From the NCBI GenBank assembly GCA_019843655.1, contig JACDQD010000011.1:11512604-11576603 (forward strand): a DNA stretch of 64,000 bases. The letters run 5' to 3'. This document shows positions 33,986-45,913 of the stretch, in pieces (the first letter of the stretch is position 1; each line of letters opens with the position of its first letter). Source of the stretch: Lethocerus indicus. Its lineage: Eukaryota > Arthropoda > Insecta > Hemiptera > Belostomatidae. Under the pieces are notes generated by a model. The model saw nothing but the letters and a program-made list of their open reading frames with translations, made no database searches and was not told where the DNA came from. Both the position numbers and the translations under genes were made by a program.

Positions 33986-36189
33986 ATCAATGTACCTATA
34001 GTTTCGGAACTGTTACTGCACTGTTAATCACTGCAGGATTAGCGTAACTCTGTATACTTAGTGGACGCGCAAAATTCCTTTTCTGTAGAAGAGCGGAATT
34101 GAAATGCACATTTCTGGCTCTAACTTCCCGCAGTCATTTCAGAGGTGGATTGCGCAACTGTGGGTAAGGCCAAAATTAATCCTTATTAGGTATTCGTAGC
34201 GTGGGTGGAAGAACCCCCGCCACATCCGCCCTACTGCCGATAAATTCCCGCATCGATCCCGAGGATCCCGTGAACCAATCCCGATAAGAGAGGCCCGCCG
34301 CCGCGGCCTTAATCAAGAGGCGGGGTTGCTTTCCCGGGGCTAGGATGAAAAAGAAATGACGCCCATTAAGCAGGCGGTGGGCGGGGGCTTGATTTATGTC
34401 TAATTGGAAAGCCTTGAGGTCGGCCCCGGTCTCGGGCCCCAACTCCGGCTAAGCGCCCGCGCCGGGGATGCGTTTAACTGCTCCGTTTGATCTCCGTTCC
34501 CTCCTAAATTTAAACCGGAGCTTTTAAGCTTCCATTCAAAGTATCCCGAACTTAAACGATAGCATCGCTTCCGCCCGGTTCTTCTCCCGGAAATAAATAT
34601 ACGGAACTCGAGTTCGGATCCCAAGTTGCTATCGCTCTCCGCTATTCTGCCCAAATGGTAGTTTTATTCTTTCCTTCGATAGTATTAAAACCATTTTAGT
34701 AATTACAAAATAGTTCCATTGTCATAAACATCACCGGAAACGATTAGAATGACGAATATAAAAAAAAATTAAAACTAATATACAGAGTAAGCAACTTAGC
34801 TTAGGGTAGATACTCGGGCGGCGATTGAAGACCGCTGGGTTACAATTAACCTACGGCAAATCTCCGATTCCGGCGGGGAATAAATTCACAAAGATACTAA
34901 AGCTTCGGTCGCAATTAAATTATTTAACAAATGTTGATAACACGAATATTAAATTAACCTCCCTGCAATTCGTGTGACATTCATATCCGTCAGTCCTGTA
35001 TGTTTGTTCCCGTCCGAGGAAATTGGAAATCTGTGTTGTGTAAATTAGCCACATTAATACTAATAAACTCGCAGTTTTGAGGAAAATTTGAGCGAAAATC
35101 CTGTTTTAATAACCTGCGAAAGTGTAATATTCGAACATTATGTTTTAACAGACCGTTGTTTCTATCTTTCATTTTTGTTTATTCATAAATACTATGATGT
35201 TTATATAGATGAAGAATTTATATGAATGTAAATGTCAAGAATTTAATACATTTTGAATTACAAATATTCCGAAAGCACTTTATTATTTGGCTTTTAAATT
35301 AAAAATATTTGTATACTGTTCATCGAAATAAATTCTTCAATAAATGCTGATATAACGTACCAGCGTGGAATGAATACAATATGTACCTCTCTATATTAGT
35401 GTATGGCTCATGTTTATACTCGTTGGCAAATTATTCTGCTCCCTAATAGTAATTTGTAATTTAGTTTCGGTCGAAAAAGTTGGGGGATGATACGCTCGAA
35501 GCAGAGGGGAAAGTAATGGGGAATGTGATAGAGAAAAATTAACAGCGGAATTGTTCTTTGGCGACTTTTCCCTGCTTTCACGTAGGGGCGGGTCGCGATC
35601 TCGCAACGGAGACTCGGCAAAAGTTCCTAAAACCTCCCCCACGGGGGTTTGGGCAGGGAGGGGGGGGTCGGTCGGGGACTTGAAGTTCCTTAAGCTTTTC
35701 CAACCGTCTTTATCTCGGGGGCCCGGTATTCGCATGGGGGCCAACGGTCGGTTACCGGTAACGGCGGCGTGACACTTGATACCCCCACGGAGGCCCCGGG
35801 GGAGGCAACCCCCGCCTCCACGAACTGGAGGGAGGCTCTCAGGCTAGGGCCCACTCTAAGTTGAAAACATAACCAGCTATACGGAATATTCAAATTGGAA
35901 CTAATTAGCCCTCCTATTTAACCAGATTCTCGTTTGATAGTCAAATACAGCTATATAAATTATACAGCAAATACAAATATAGCAACTATAAAATATTACA
36001 TAAACAAAGCATACCTGAATTCCCTAACAATCGGTTATAACGGATGCCATCGAAATTAGCTGTGTCAGCCACGTTGGCATCCTCATGCCCAATATATGAC
36101 AGGAAACCTATCTGGTATTGTATATTTATGTTCATTAAAGTTTTCTGATGATCCAAAATTTATTGAACAGAGTTTATTTCTAGTAATCT
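33986..36189. other. Long spacer with GC-rich patches, no gene seen
   Basis: GC-rich at about 34140-34660 and 35560-35850. Frames there (for example 34176-34442 minus and 35391-35744 minus) lack recognisable domains. AT-rich between. Confidence 0.4.
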
Positions 36190-36240
36190 AGTTGATCGGT
36201 GCAAGTTCGCATAACCAACATTAGTTAACTACATTTCACA
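36190..36240 (+). repeat. Stray degenerate minisatellite unit
   Basis: GATCGGTGCAAGTTCGCATA, ACCAACATTAGTTAACTACA and TTTCAC resemble one 70 bp unit in the orientation of array 1, although it lies 105 bp from array 2, which has the opposite orientation. The unit and array 2 therefore face each other. Confidence 0.65.
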
Positions 36241-36344
36241 GTTGAGCACATTTTTGTAACTTACCTTTTAATTTTTATCATTCAATATTATGTTTTTATT
36301 GGTCTATGAAATTTTTGCTTTCTCTTCAAATAAAAATTAGATTA

Positions 36345-37173
36345 ACTAGCGCCCCCCTAAGCGTGGTGCGGAAATGTACTTAACTAAAGTTCGTTGGGTC
36401 CACTTACACCGATAAACTAGCGCCCCTTAAGGATGGTGCGGAAATGTACTTAACTAAAGTTCGTTCGGTACTCTTGCACCGATACACTAGCGCCCCTTGA
36501 GAGTGGTGCGGAAATGTACTTAACTAAAGTTCGTTGGTACACTTGCACCGATACACTAGCGCCCCTTGAGAATGGTGCGGAAATGTACTTAACTAAAGTT
36601 CGTTTGGTGCACTTGCACCGACAAACTAGCGCCCATTGAGGGTGGTGCGGAAATGTACTTAACTAAAGTTCGTTGAGTACACTTGCACCGTAAACTAGCG
36701 CCCCTTGAGGGTGGTGCGGAAATGTACTTAACTAAAGTTCGTTGAGTACACTTGCACCGTAAACTAGCGCCCCTTGAGGGTGGTGCGGAAATGTACTTAA
36801 CTAAAGTTCGTTTAGTGCACGTGCACCGGTAAGCTAGCGCCCCCTTGAGGGTGGTGTGGAAATGTACTTAACTAAAGTTCGTTGGGTACACTTGCACCGT
36901 AAACTAGCGCCCCTTGAGGGTGGTGCGGAAATGTACTTAACTAAAGTTCGTTTAGTGCACTTGCACCGGTAAGCTAGCGCCCCCTTGAGGGTGGTGTGGA
37001 AATGTACTTAACTAAAGTTCGTTGGGTACACTTGCACTGTAAACTAGCGCCCCTTGAGGGTGGTGCGGAAATGTACTTAACTAAAGTTCGTTGGGTACAC
37101 TTGCACTGTAAACTAGCGCCCCTTGAGGGTGGTGCGGAAATGTACTTAACTAAAGTTCGTTAGGCGCCCCCTG
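36345..37173 (-). repeat. 70 bp minisatellite, array 2, with alternating unit types
   Basis: Twelve units of 69-71 bp, each with GGTGGTGCGGAAATGTACTT and AACTAAAGTTCGTT, the complement of array 1 units. From about 36780 to 37060 a type with GGTAAGCTAGCGCCCCCTTG and GGTGTGG (71 bp) alternates with a type with GTAAACTAGCGCCCCTTGAG (69 bp), giving a ~140 bp two-unit period. Units at the left end are more divergent. Confidence 0.97.
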
Positions 37174-37275
37174 ATATACAGGATAGGTGAAAAAAAATTG
37201 TCAATAAACATATAGTAATAGAATTCATAATATTACCAAATTCTACTGACTATATAAATATCTATAATATATATT
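37174..37275 (-). repeat. Flank shared by both minisatellite arrays (copy 2)
   Basis: CCTGATATACAGGATAGGTG, AATAAACATATAGTAATAG and CTACTGACTATATAAATATC match the reverse complement of 25513-25613. The match fades beyond about 37275. Confidence 0.75.
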
Positions 37276-38016
37276 AAAATGCACGTTATAATTAATTTCA
37301 GAATTATATTTGATTAAACTGCAAATCATATTCCGTAAAAGTTCATTGCGTACTGTAATTACTGCATTTTAATTCAATTGTAATTTTAAATTTTGGGTAG
37401 GTAAACTTACTTCAATGCACGGTAATTTACTAATATTTAAGTTTAGATTATAATTTTATTGATACCACTTTCTGAAGCGCACATTTTGGCCCATTGTAAC
37501 GAAAAGAGGAGTTCCAAATGATGAAAACAATTGTCTCCTTATTTTTATAACCTATAGAGTACTTCTATGATTTCCAGTCCGCCCTTACCCCCATCGTACA
37601 AGCCCCTTTGATAAAGGTACAATTGGCGATTCAGCCCTCGGGCGACAGGGCCGGAACCGCACTCCTCCCCCGGCAAATGACTTTGAAGGGCGGCGGGGGA
37701 GTCCCCCGAAGAGGACGATCGAACAGGAAAATAACGGGTGAACGGGGTGGAGGGGGGTCACGGCGAAAAAACGAAGAAAGTAGAACCCCGATCGAGATAA
37801 AGCAAGAGTTTTGAGGGGGAGCACTCGTCGGAGTATAGGGATGGGTCCTGATTGTGTATTTGGACGGTGTGCGGGCCATCACCGGCGTCCCGATGATGAC
37901 ACCGTTATGGCCACCCCTTCTTCCGGCCCCCACGCCGTTCAACCCCTATAGCCACGCTTTTGTCGAAAGCTCATCCCGATTTCCAGCACTCTCCCCCAAC
38001 CCCCTTAAGGGACGAA
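37276..38016. other. Spacer with GC-rich patch, no gene seen
   Basis: AT-rich to 37560, then GC-rich to about 38010. Overlapping frames on both strands at 37585-37942 are composition effects. Confidence 0.4.
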
Positions 38017-38026
38017 GTACGTTCCG

Positions 38027-38546
38027 CACGTGGACTCCCCATACCCGACTCGAAAGGATCGACTTAAACAGAAAATTTGGACTCTCAAGGCCATTAATAA
38101 AACGCATATGAAAATTGACCTTAAGTAACAAACTGACAATATACAAAGCGATACTTAAACTTGGACATACGGTATAGAGCTATGGGGTTCCACCGAGACA
38201 TCCGACATCGCTCGCATCTAGAGATTTCAGTCATAAGTCCTGCGTAATATCTTTAATGCTCCCCGGTATGTTTCTAACCACACAATCCACCATGACCTCA
38301 ACATACCGACAGTCGACGAAGTAACAAAATCCCGGTTCCATCCATTATCCCCCCCCCCGCGTCGGTTTAAACGCCGCTGGCCTAGAGATCTTCTTAGCCC
38401 TTAGACTATAATTGTTCTTGTGCGAAAAGTGCCATCTTCGGGTGGTTCCTTTTATCACGAAATACATGTAAAAAAAAAATCAGCACTTGTACTTATAACA
38501 TTCATGTTGATTGTACAAAATAAAAAATATTAACAAAGAAAAAACG
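38027..38546 (+). mobile_element. Jockey-like LINE fragment, subfamily A, 10 bp TSD
   Basis: Starts CACGTGGACTCCCCATACCC and encodes TWTPHTRLERIDLNRKFGLS, then after a stop LTLSNKLTIYKAILK, GSTETSDIARI and NIPTVDEVTKSR with frame breaks and a deletion near the C-terminus. A nearly complete 3' UTR follows (GTGCCATCTTCGGGTGGTTC, TGTTGATTGTACAAAATAAA). GTACGTTCCG is exactly repeated at 38017-38026 and 38547-38556. This is one of the best full copies of the ~0.5 kb unit. Confidence 0.93.
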
Positions 38547-38799
38547 GTACGTTCCGATATAGAATAGGTAAAACTTTAGAACGTGCCCAGTTTATCAGTC
38601 CACAGTTTACATCAGATTAACTGATAATCCCGCATCTGTAGATTTACAGACACATTACGTCATGTGGGAAGAGTAAAGTTGTAAGCGCGTAATTAAAATT
38701 ATCCCGTCGCAATGATTCAATGATTCCTACACCCCGAGTCCAATATTCTGTCTGAATTATTTAAAAATATTGGAACACATGAACTCCAACTTTGCCGTT

Positions 38800-38838
38800 A
38801 TAACTATTAAGGTTGATGGTACAATAAATAAAAAACGA
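38800..38838 (+). mobile_element. Jockey-like LINE tail remnant
   Basis: TATAACTATTAAGGTTGATG then GTACAATAAATAAAAAACGA matches the last ~40 bases of the family. Too short to classify further. Confidence 0.55.
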
Positions 38839-40215
38839 ATCACAATACTTCCAGTATACTCGTTATATCTAGTCTAGTGCGTATTGGACCAATCGTTCTA
38901 CTATTTTTAATAAAATCTAGAAAGGGTTTGTCAATTTAATTTCACACTCTTCCTTACTAAGCAATGTTTTTCGTTCAAAATGGCATACGACGTGGCGTAA
39001 TGTTAATTTCGGACAAATATTTCCCGAAATAATAATTGAATTCCGCGTTGCAATATTATATTCAGTAGCCGTACAAATGTTTACATTTATTGTTGTTTTT
39101 TTTTGGTTTTCAAAGCCTCGTTTGAATAATATCTACGGTTCATTACGTCCAATAATTAAAAGCGTTCGCGCAACCGTTATCGCAAATAAAGTTCGCCTCT
39201 TGGCGCTCATTTAATATTCGGGAACAAATATTTATCCCCGGCAGCGCCCCGGGTGTTGGTAGTGTTCCCGCGGTGATTACACGTCGCTGAATCCATTGTC
39301 GGATAACTCAATGGGCGGGCGTTAACTGCGTTAATTGCGGTCTCAACTACCCCCCTCCTATCGGCGCATTAGGCGGCATTAAAGCGTGAGACCTTTCTTT
39401 ACAATGTATAATAACCCGGTGGATCGGAGGTGGGCTCGGGGGCGGAGAATTATCGAACCCGCCGCCGCCGCTGGGGGGCGGTATTGAAGGGGTTTCGAAC
39501 GGGTAAATAACAATTTATAGGGGGGGAGGGTAAGTCGCTTTGTTTACAGACCTCTCCGGGCTTCGCTCTTCCTCCTTCTCCCGCCCCTATTTATCTTTCC
39601 GTCCCCTCTCATTCATTCGCCGGTTGTTAAGTGACGTCGGCGAGCACATGTTGTCGGATAACACCATCACATACCCACGGAGGATTAGTGGGGGGAGGAT
39701 TTCCCCGCGTTAGGAGGGTTTTAGGTAACGCTCGGAATGCAAAAATAGCCCGACCCTCGGACGGGGTGGAAAGCGTTCGCTGATAGATCGGCTTTCGGAC
39801 CAGCCACAGCTCCCGTTCCGTCCGGCAACATAAACTGCCCGCCTGAACGGCGAGAATAATCGATTGCTGCACTATGTTTTGGTTTTTTTTTAGTGTCGAC
39901 AATTTTTATACTTCCACCCCCGCCCGGCCATTAAGCAGTTTGTTTACACGAATTCGCGCTTAAAGCAGTGCCAAATGCACCTGCCATCAGAGTCCGCATA
40001 AAAACTGAAACAGCGAGCGAATATTACCAAGTTACGGATGAAAGCATGTAAATCCCACTAATTTATCACCAGATCGATAACTGTTCTCGAAAGCGTAACA
40101 GTACACGCCACATTCTGAAGTAAATATATTTTGAGATTAATATGTGGGAGTGAGTCGCGAGTGAAGAACACGGTATGTTGTTATGAATATTCCTCTTATT
40201 CCTCAAATTTTTAGG
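38839..40215. other. Spacer with GC-rich patch, no gene seen
   Basis: GC-rich at about 39230-39910. A 91-codon minus frame (39627-39902) is not recognised. Confidence 0.4.
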
Positions 40216-40226
40216 TCAATTTTATT

Positions 40227-40508
40227 AGTTCAAAATACCTGTTTTGTGGTCTGCGAGGGATTGGAATACCGTAGATGTCGTGTGTTTCTGTCTCCTCTTG
40301 CTGGTCTTTTGCTAGACCGGTTTCGGCTGCTCGCCATCTTCAGCAGCGGTGTTAGTCACTTTTGGGCACTTTGGATGCTTTTTGGGCATCCTCACTGCAC
40401 TGTCACTCTCACTTGTACTGTGGTGGTTGCCTGTCAGTCGTGTTTGTTATTGTGTTTGTGGGGGATACTGTTTGTCTTATAGACGACTATTGACCAAATC
40501 TACGGTAT
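40227..40508 (-). mobile_element. Hairpin element, one arm plus short second end, 11 bp TSD
   Basis: Tail AGTTCAAAATACCTGTTTTG at left, complete first arm to CTGCACTGTCACTCTCACTT and TACTGTGGTGGTTGCCTGTC, then the loop, and only the last bases of the second arm (CCAAATCTACGGTAT) at right. TCAATTTTATT is exactly repeated at 40216-40226 and 40509-40519. That even a copy without most of its second arm has a clean duplication shows that mobility does not need both arms in the inserted copy. Confidence 0.92.
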
Positions 40509-40519
40509 TCAATTTTATT

Positions 40520-40904
40520 TTTTAGTTTTCTCAAATCATGGCACTAACACTAAAACGGTGGCGACAAAAATTGAAACCACAAAATAATCCGTTTGTATAA
40601 TATAATATCGTAATATTTTTCTCAAGCTTGGGCTAGCCTCGCAGATGCCCCATATTCAACCAACTAAAGAGGCCATGAACAACGTTAAAACAGAGATATA
40701 AGATCGATTCCATACGACATAGAATATTTAAAAAGTACCAGGAATAGTACACATGATTGAATCCGTCCAGTATCCGTCATCTGTTGATCGTTAAGAGAGA
40801 ATACGGGAAAAATCATGGCCCCGCGGGGGTTCCTCGTCCCGCCATGGCACTTAGGCCACTGGGGCTTAATATAGGGAGGGTGGGGGGCTTATCCCAGCGG
40901 GATA
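40520..40904. other. Spacer, no gene seen
   Basis: No recognised repeat or gene. Confidence 0.4.
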
Positions 40905-40932
40905 CATATATGTGTATATACATATATATGTA

Positions 40933-40975
<43 letters not shown>
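40905..40975 (+). repeat. TA microsatellite, complex
   Basis: Mixed TA/TG/CA steps, then an uninterrupted (AT)n run from about 40935 to 40974. Confidence 0.93.
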
Positions 40976-40978
<3 letters not shown>

Positions 40979-41574
40979 TGGAGGAGGGAGCGAGACGGAG
41001 GTGCCCGTGGGCTGGAAAAGGGCCCCTTCAGAAATGGCTGAGTCGTGTCCCGGGGTGCGCGCCCGTCTAATGAGCCGTGAACCGATATTTTCTCGCCCGT
41101 TGGACACGCCGTATTTTTCAAAACCCTCCACAATCCACCCCACAAAATCGGAACTCGGGCTTAAACCCGTTGCGTATTATCCGCCATCAATATTTCCTTA
41201 AAGTCCATTTCAGTGGATACTCGGAGTGCGGTTGGTATCGTAGAGCTACCGTGTATAGAGCATTCAAGGTATAATACGTTTATAGTGTACCTTGTATGCC
41301 ATTAATACTTTCTGTTTTATCAGGATACTGAAAGGTGAACAGGTGGATAGACAAGAATAACGTTCCTTCTAACACATTTTTCTAACCTCCTCTAATAGAA
41401 ATGTATTGTTTTAAAATTCTATCTATATTATTAGATTTGTAAAATGGAAAAAATAGAGTATTATTAAGTCTACTGTAAAAGTAACAATAATAATTTGCAC
41501 CGTACTGCATAATGTATGATTGACAGCATTATTTAAGTTCAAAATTAATTAAATTTCTTGCAGCTAAAATCATC

Positions 41575-41578
<4 letters not shown>
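40976..41578. other. Spacer, no gene seen
   Basis: GC-richer to about 41180, AT-rich after. Short frames only. Confidence 0.4.

Positions 41579-41619
<41 letters not shown>
41579..41619 (+). repeat. TA microsatellite
   Basis: Uninterrupted AT dinucleotides. Confidence 0.93.
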
Positions 41620-41620
<1 letters not shown>

Positions 41621-41857
41621 TTTCTTTTATAGCAAGATACATTGTGTTTCAGTATTCCAAATTTATTATACCCTCTAAAAGTTATTACTCTTATTCAGGC
41701 AATGTTTAACTCATCTGTCGGGGAAGCCGAGAGGGTTCGGCCACGGTTTATTAATAATTAATATTAATTATACATTATAAACACATTTTCAATAAAATAG
41801 GACACTGTACACAAAAAATATAATGTTCCATATTAGGACTGTGGTCTGCAAAAGAAC

Positions 41858-41921
41858 GGCGTTTGAGTAGGCAATTCGGGAATGTTTCTCAGTATTGCGG
41901 GCTCGGCATCAAAGAGCGCCG
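41858..41921 (-). repeat. 63 bp interspersed repeat, copy 5
   Basis: CGGCGTTTGAGTAGGCAATT ... CAGTATTGCGGGCTCGGCAT ... GAGCGCC; the reverse complement aligns with the 125 and 5045 copies (both with CCCGCAATACT). Confidence 0.7.
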
Positions 41922-43921
41922 TACTGATTGAACTAACAAATTGGAGTATAGAAGTATTTCCTTAGCTTGATTTTTATTTTCTGTGATGACGGTATTCTTT
42001 TCTCCGTGATTTTTCGTGCTCACGTAATTTTCTACGATTTTGTAATAATTATGGAACGTTCGATGAAAATTTAATTACTAAATAGAGCGACGAAAAAGAG
42101 AACGGCGAATTTACGTATTTACAATAAGAGCGTTGAAATGTTGGAGGATTAATATAGTAGATTATTTTTCCGCTTTGTAAAACGCGAATTGACTGTCGGG
42201 CTCCCGAACACGATTTCACCATTATCGGAGTAATGCTTTCCATGCCACTCGTAAATCTCGAACCATCGAATCGCGATAAAATTTCACACTCTCTCCGCTC
42301 GTTTGATTTCTTCTTTATTTCTTTTTCTTTCCTTTTCTTTTAGTGCGCTTCATATTTCTTTAGGGCTCGACCGGAAGTGCGGTCTTCCGGGCTGTTACCC
42401 CGTCGTTTTGAAATGACCGAACTCAAATGACTGGAAACTTGAACCTGTACAAAGCACAAGTGAATCAGAATAATCGGTACCCTCGAAAAATTGACCGAGA
42501 AATCTTTCTCGCCACTGTAATCTCTCCTTTTTTCAAATGGGGTGGAAAAATTGAATTTTATATAAGCAAAAGAAAAAATCCTTTTTAATATTAACTTTTG
42601 ATATTCTTTCTTGGAAAAAATATATACACATAAAGTGCACGATTAAATGTAAAATAATTCTGATGCATTTATAGTTAATCGTGTATTGGCAGCGGATCAA
42701 ACCTTGTTTTCGTATAGGGTATTGAATTCTGAACGAAAATATCGTAAGGAAGTCGTAATTAGAAAACCCTATAAAAATCGGGTTTTTTCATGATCCAATT
42801 AATCATCCTTCATTCTATAAAACCTATTGACATAACGCTGATAGATAATTAATTAGCGTCAGAGAAAAAGCACAATATCTCCTTCGTACTATAACATGTT
42901 TTTATGAATTTAATATTCAAGAACTGCAAAAAAGGTCCTGTGAAAATGAATATTTTGAATTCTCCAGTAACCCATTGAAAGTAGGTTGTGTTTTAAAGCT
43001 AGTCCGTCCAATTTGACCGCAGACGCGGGGTGAAATAGAAAAGAATATTTTAATTGTGGGGCGATGGATAGTCATTAAAAAATTTCTACCTTATACGCTT
43101 AATTGACATTGTAACGAATACAGCCGTTACAAGTCGAAAAGGGGAGGGGTCTTGTACCAGAATTAACGCCGGTCTAACGAGAGGCCAGATCTATTCCCTT
43201 TTAATGAGTTTTATTAGAACGTGTAGCGTTCGCCTTCTGGAGCGAAGTAAGTAATGATATCGTCGACTGTTCTCCGGTTATGGCTATTCGGCACGGTTGC
43301 TCCACGATTCGTCTTCGTGAGCAATTATTCTGTGCCTCTCTTTAATTGAGTATTGAATTACTATCAAAATGAAGGCCACTCTCCGAGGGACCACTGGAGG
43401 AAATGTAATTAATCAGTCGTTGGATTTTCTGTCCCATCCCTGCTATACAGTCTACGCTAGACCATGTACAGTCTATCCCAATCGTTTGTAGTAAACCACT
43501 TTGACTAGCATAATGACTACGTTCCTACCAGGGCTTCAGATAGAGGTGTAGGTATTACACTGTACTGTAGTCAATTTCAACAACCTAGTTTAAACACAAT
43601 ATAATTTTTCAGTATTGCCGTTCAATTGCCTAGAGTGCTTAATCTTGAATAAATTTGGCGAGGACAAAATAGGGTAATTTTAAATTTGTACTCTCCCATT
43701 AAGAGAATTAAATTAGTTGAAGGTAATTTTCATTTAGATGGGGCGGGGGGAGTGTGTTTACCATAAAAATTACGCAACACTAATTCCAGGTCCACTTTGC
43801 ACGGGTGTGTAGGGTAGTTCCAGCCGACGTCTATTGTCAAAAGGTTTAAACAAAGGAAGTTGCCGGGAGTTAAGTAGACCCGGGGATCTCTAATTGGTGT
43901 TTCCTGTATCCCATTGAGCGT
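41922..43921. other. Long AT-rich spacer, no gene seen
   Basis: Two kilobases of mostly AT-rich DNA with short frames. No repeat family, RNA gene or coding region recognised. Confidence 0.45.
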
Positions 43922-43934
43922 CGAGAGAGAGAGA

Positions 43935-43976
<42 letters not shown>
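43922..43976 (+). repeat. GA microsatellite
   Basis: GA dinucleotides with one GTGA interruption, about 27 units. Confidence 0.95.
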
Positions 43977-43979
<3 letters not shown>

Positions 43980-44133
43980 TCAACTCTGCCAGAGAGTGGG
44001 GTGCAATTTTGGCCGGGAGGGAGGAGGAGAGTGTAAGACTGAGTAAGCCCATTATGAAGGACCCGGAGAGAGACTCAAGTCGAGAGCAAGAGGAGCCCAT
44101 CCCGATTTAGAGAGAGATCTACAGAGTCTAGTG

Positions 44134-44503
44134 ATTTTTCTTTTAACTTTTTATTTTGCTCAATCAACCTTACAGTTATAAGTACAATTGATACATGTAT
44201 GTCCGAGGGATCTCTGGGCCAGCGGTGTTTAAGCCGCGTGGTGGGGATAATGGAGTAAGAGAGCGGGGCACCTTTGGAACTTCAGGAACCTTGGATTTTT
44301 TGACTTCGTCGACTGTCGGTATGTTGAGGTCATGGTGGATTGTGTGGTTAGAAACATACCGGGGAGCATTAAGGATGGTGCGTCCCCCGAACGTCTCGGT
44401 GGAACCCCATAGCTCTATACCATATGTCCGTATTGTCAGTTTGTTACTTAAGGTAAATTTTGATGTCCGTTTTAGTAATGGCCTTAAGAGTCCAAATTTT
44501 CGG
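44134..44503 (-). mobile_element. Jockey-like LINE fragment, subfamily A
   Basis: Minus-strand copy with A-rich tail (left), 3' UTR start with TATAAGTACAATTGATACAT, then a large loss of UTR, and ORF2 remnants whose antisense reads AACTTCAGGAACC, GACTTCGTCGACTGTCGGTA, GAAACATACCGGGGAGCATT and GGTGGAACCCCATAGCTC. Deletions remove the SNIARIQ block. The 5' side ends at CCAAATTTTCGG. GATTTTTCTTTT and GAATTTTCTTTC at the two sides could be a decayed TSD. Confidence 0.88.
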
Positions 44504-45744
44504 AATTTTCTTTCTTTATATAGAAATAGTAACTGACAGAATAATCAATGTTACCCTCCAAAAAAATGTCATTAAATAATTCTGGCGTAGGGCCACAGAT
44601 AATATTAGGAAGTTGGCGTGTTTCAGTAAAAGAGACAGAAATCATTCTATTCTCGCTATAATAATAATAATCAGAGGGCCTTAGCCCTCGTCGGGACCGT
44701 GGCAAGAAGTTTGAACCGATAAATATTTATTACCGCGCAAAGGGGGTTCGGATTGTTTTTATGCCGAAGGTGTACACAGGGCCATAATTTATTTTCTGTT
44801 ACTTGGGGTTCGCCCCAGCATTAGAATGATAATAACGGTTCTCTCCTTTCTCGGGGGCGCGCAGGGGGCAAACTAAATTATTTCCATCGGAGCAATTTGG
44901 GGGGCGGCTGGGGTATTTCTTTGGGCAGGTCGGCGTTCTGTTTCCGCCCCGGGAGACGGCCGGCCGGGCTAACCAACCGTGGTCTCAATCCCACTCAACG
45001 CTGCCGCCCCCGACCCCGCCCCCGCTCCCAGTCGCCCCTTCGGATCGCTATCGGCCCTCCGGAATTGTCCGGGCGGTGGAGACCCTCGAATTTTTTCCCT
45101 CCTCCCGGGTCGAAATTCTTCTCCCCTTTGAGATAAGATGGGGGCCCCGCGCGTGTATCGGTCCCAAGTCAAGATTGGAATTTACCCGTACCCGACCCCC
45201 GCCATTTACCCAGTCCCATTTCCCGGCCGGTGGTCGGTTTTGTTCAGTTCGATTCGGGAATTTGAATAGGTTTTTCTAATTTTCCTATTCGCCGGCACTT
45301 TGAGCCCGAGACCCTGTTAAGAGATCACTTTGACCAATTGAGATTATTTACGGGAACGGTTTTCTGAATGTGGGTTCCCTCAGCCTCTACAAGATTCTAG
45401 AGAAGGGCCACCGATTCAGTTCTGACCGAAAGGTAGGCGAGGTAGGAGAGCCAGGCAGTATTAAAACAGTATAAAACTATATAACAGGTAGTATAAAACT
45501 CTCGCAAATGCCGACCAGAATGGAGAATTGAGTGAAAAAAAAATTCGTTATTCTCGCGATTAATAATTTAGTCTAGCGTGAACGCCATTCCAGATTTTCG
45601 CGGATCCCCGACCAAGTATCTTAAATTAAGTTCGTTAAGTTATGAATGAAACTGTGATGAGCCGCGCTATCAATGGAATTGTAAGCAGGGATTTCAGCAC
45701 GTATTCAATTTACGATATATACTGCATGATTTAGTCCGTAATTC
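44504..45744. other. GC-rich patch, no gene seen
   Basis: GC-rich at about 44690-45310, with frames on both strands (44897-45136 plus, 44969-45172 minus) lacking known domains. AT-rich after 45430. Confidence 0.4.
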
Positions 45745-45747
45745 TAT

Positions 45748-45913
45748 TTGTGTTTGCAGGTTAGTTAAAACAGGGCAGTAGTTAAAACATGTCAAAAGCG
45801 CCATCATTGGGTGGTTTCTTTGTCGAGACTAACAAGCGGAAATAAATACATGTATCAATTGCACCCATAGCTGTATACGTTGATTTTTCAAAAATAAAAC
45901 AGTTAAAAAAAAT
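45748..45913 (+). mobile_element. Jockey-like LINE 3' UTR fragment
   Basis: GTTAAAACATGTCAAAAGCG, CCATCATTGGGTGGTTTCTT, ACATGTATCAATTGCACCCA and a tail ending CAGTTAAAAAAAA. Closest by eye to the 3' UTR of 33386-33802. No coding part. Confidence 0.85.

Noticed and set aside
40813..41145. Frames with Ile-Tyr repeats across the TA tract
   Set aside because: By-product of the (TA)n microsatellite on both strands.
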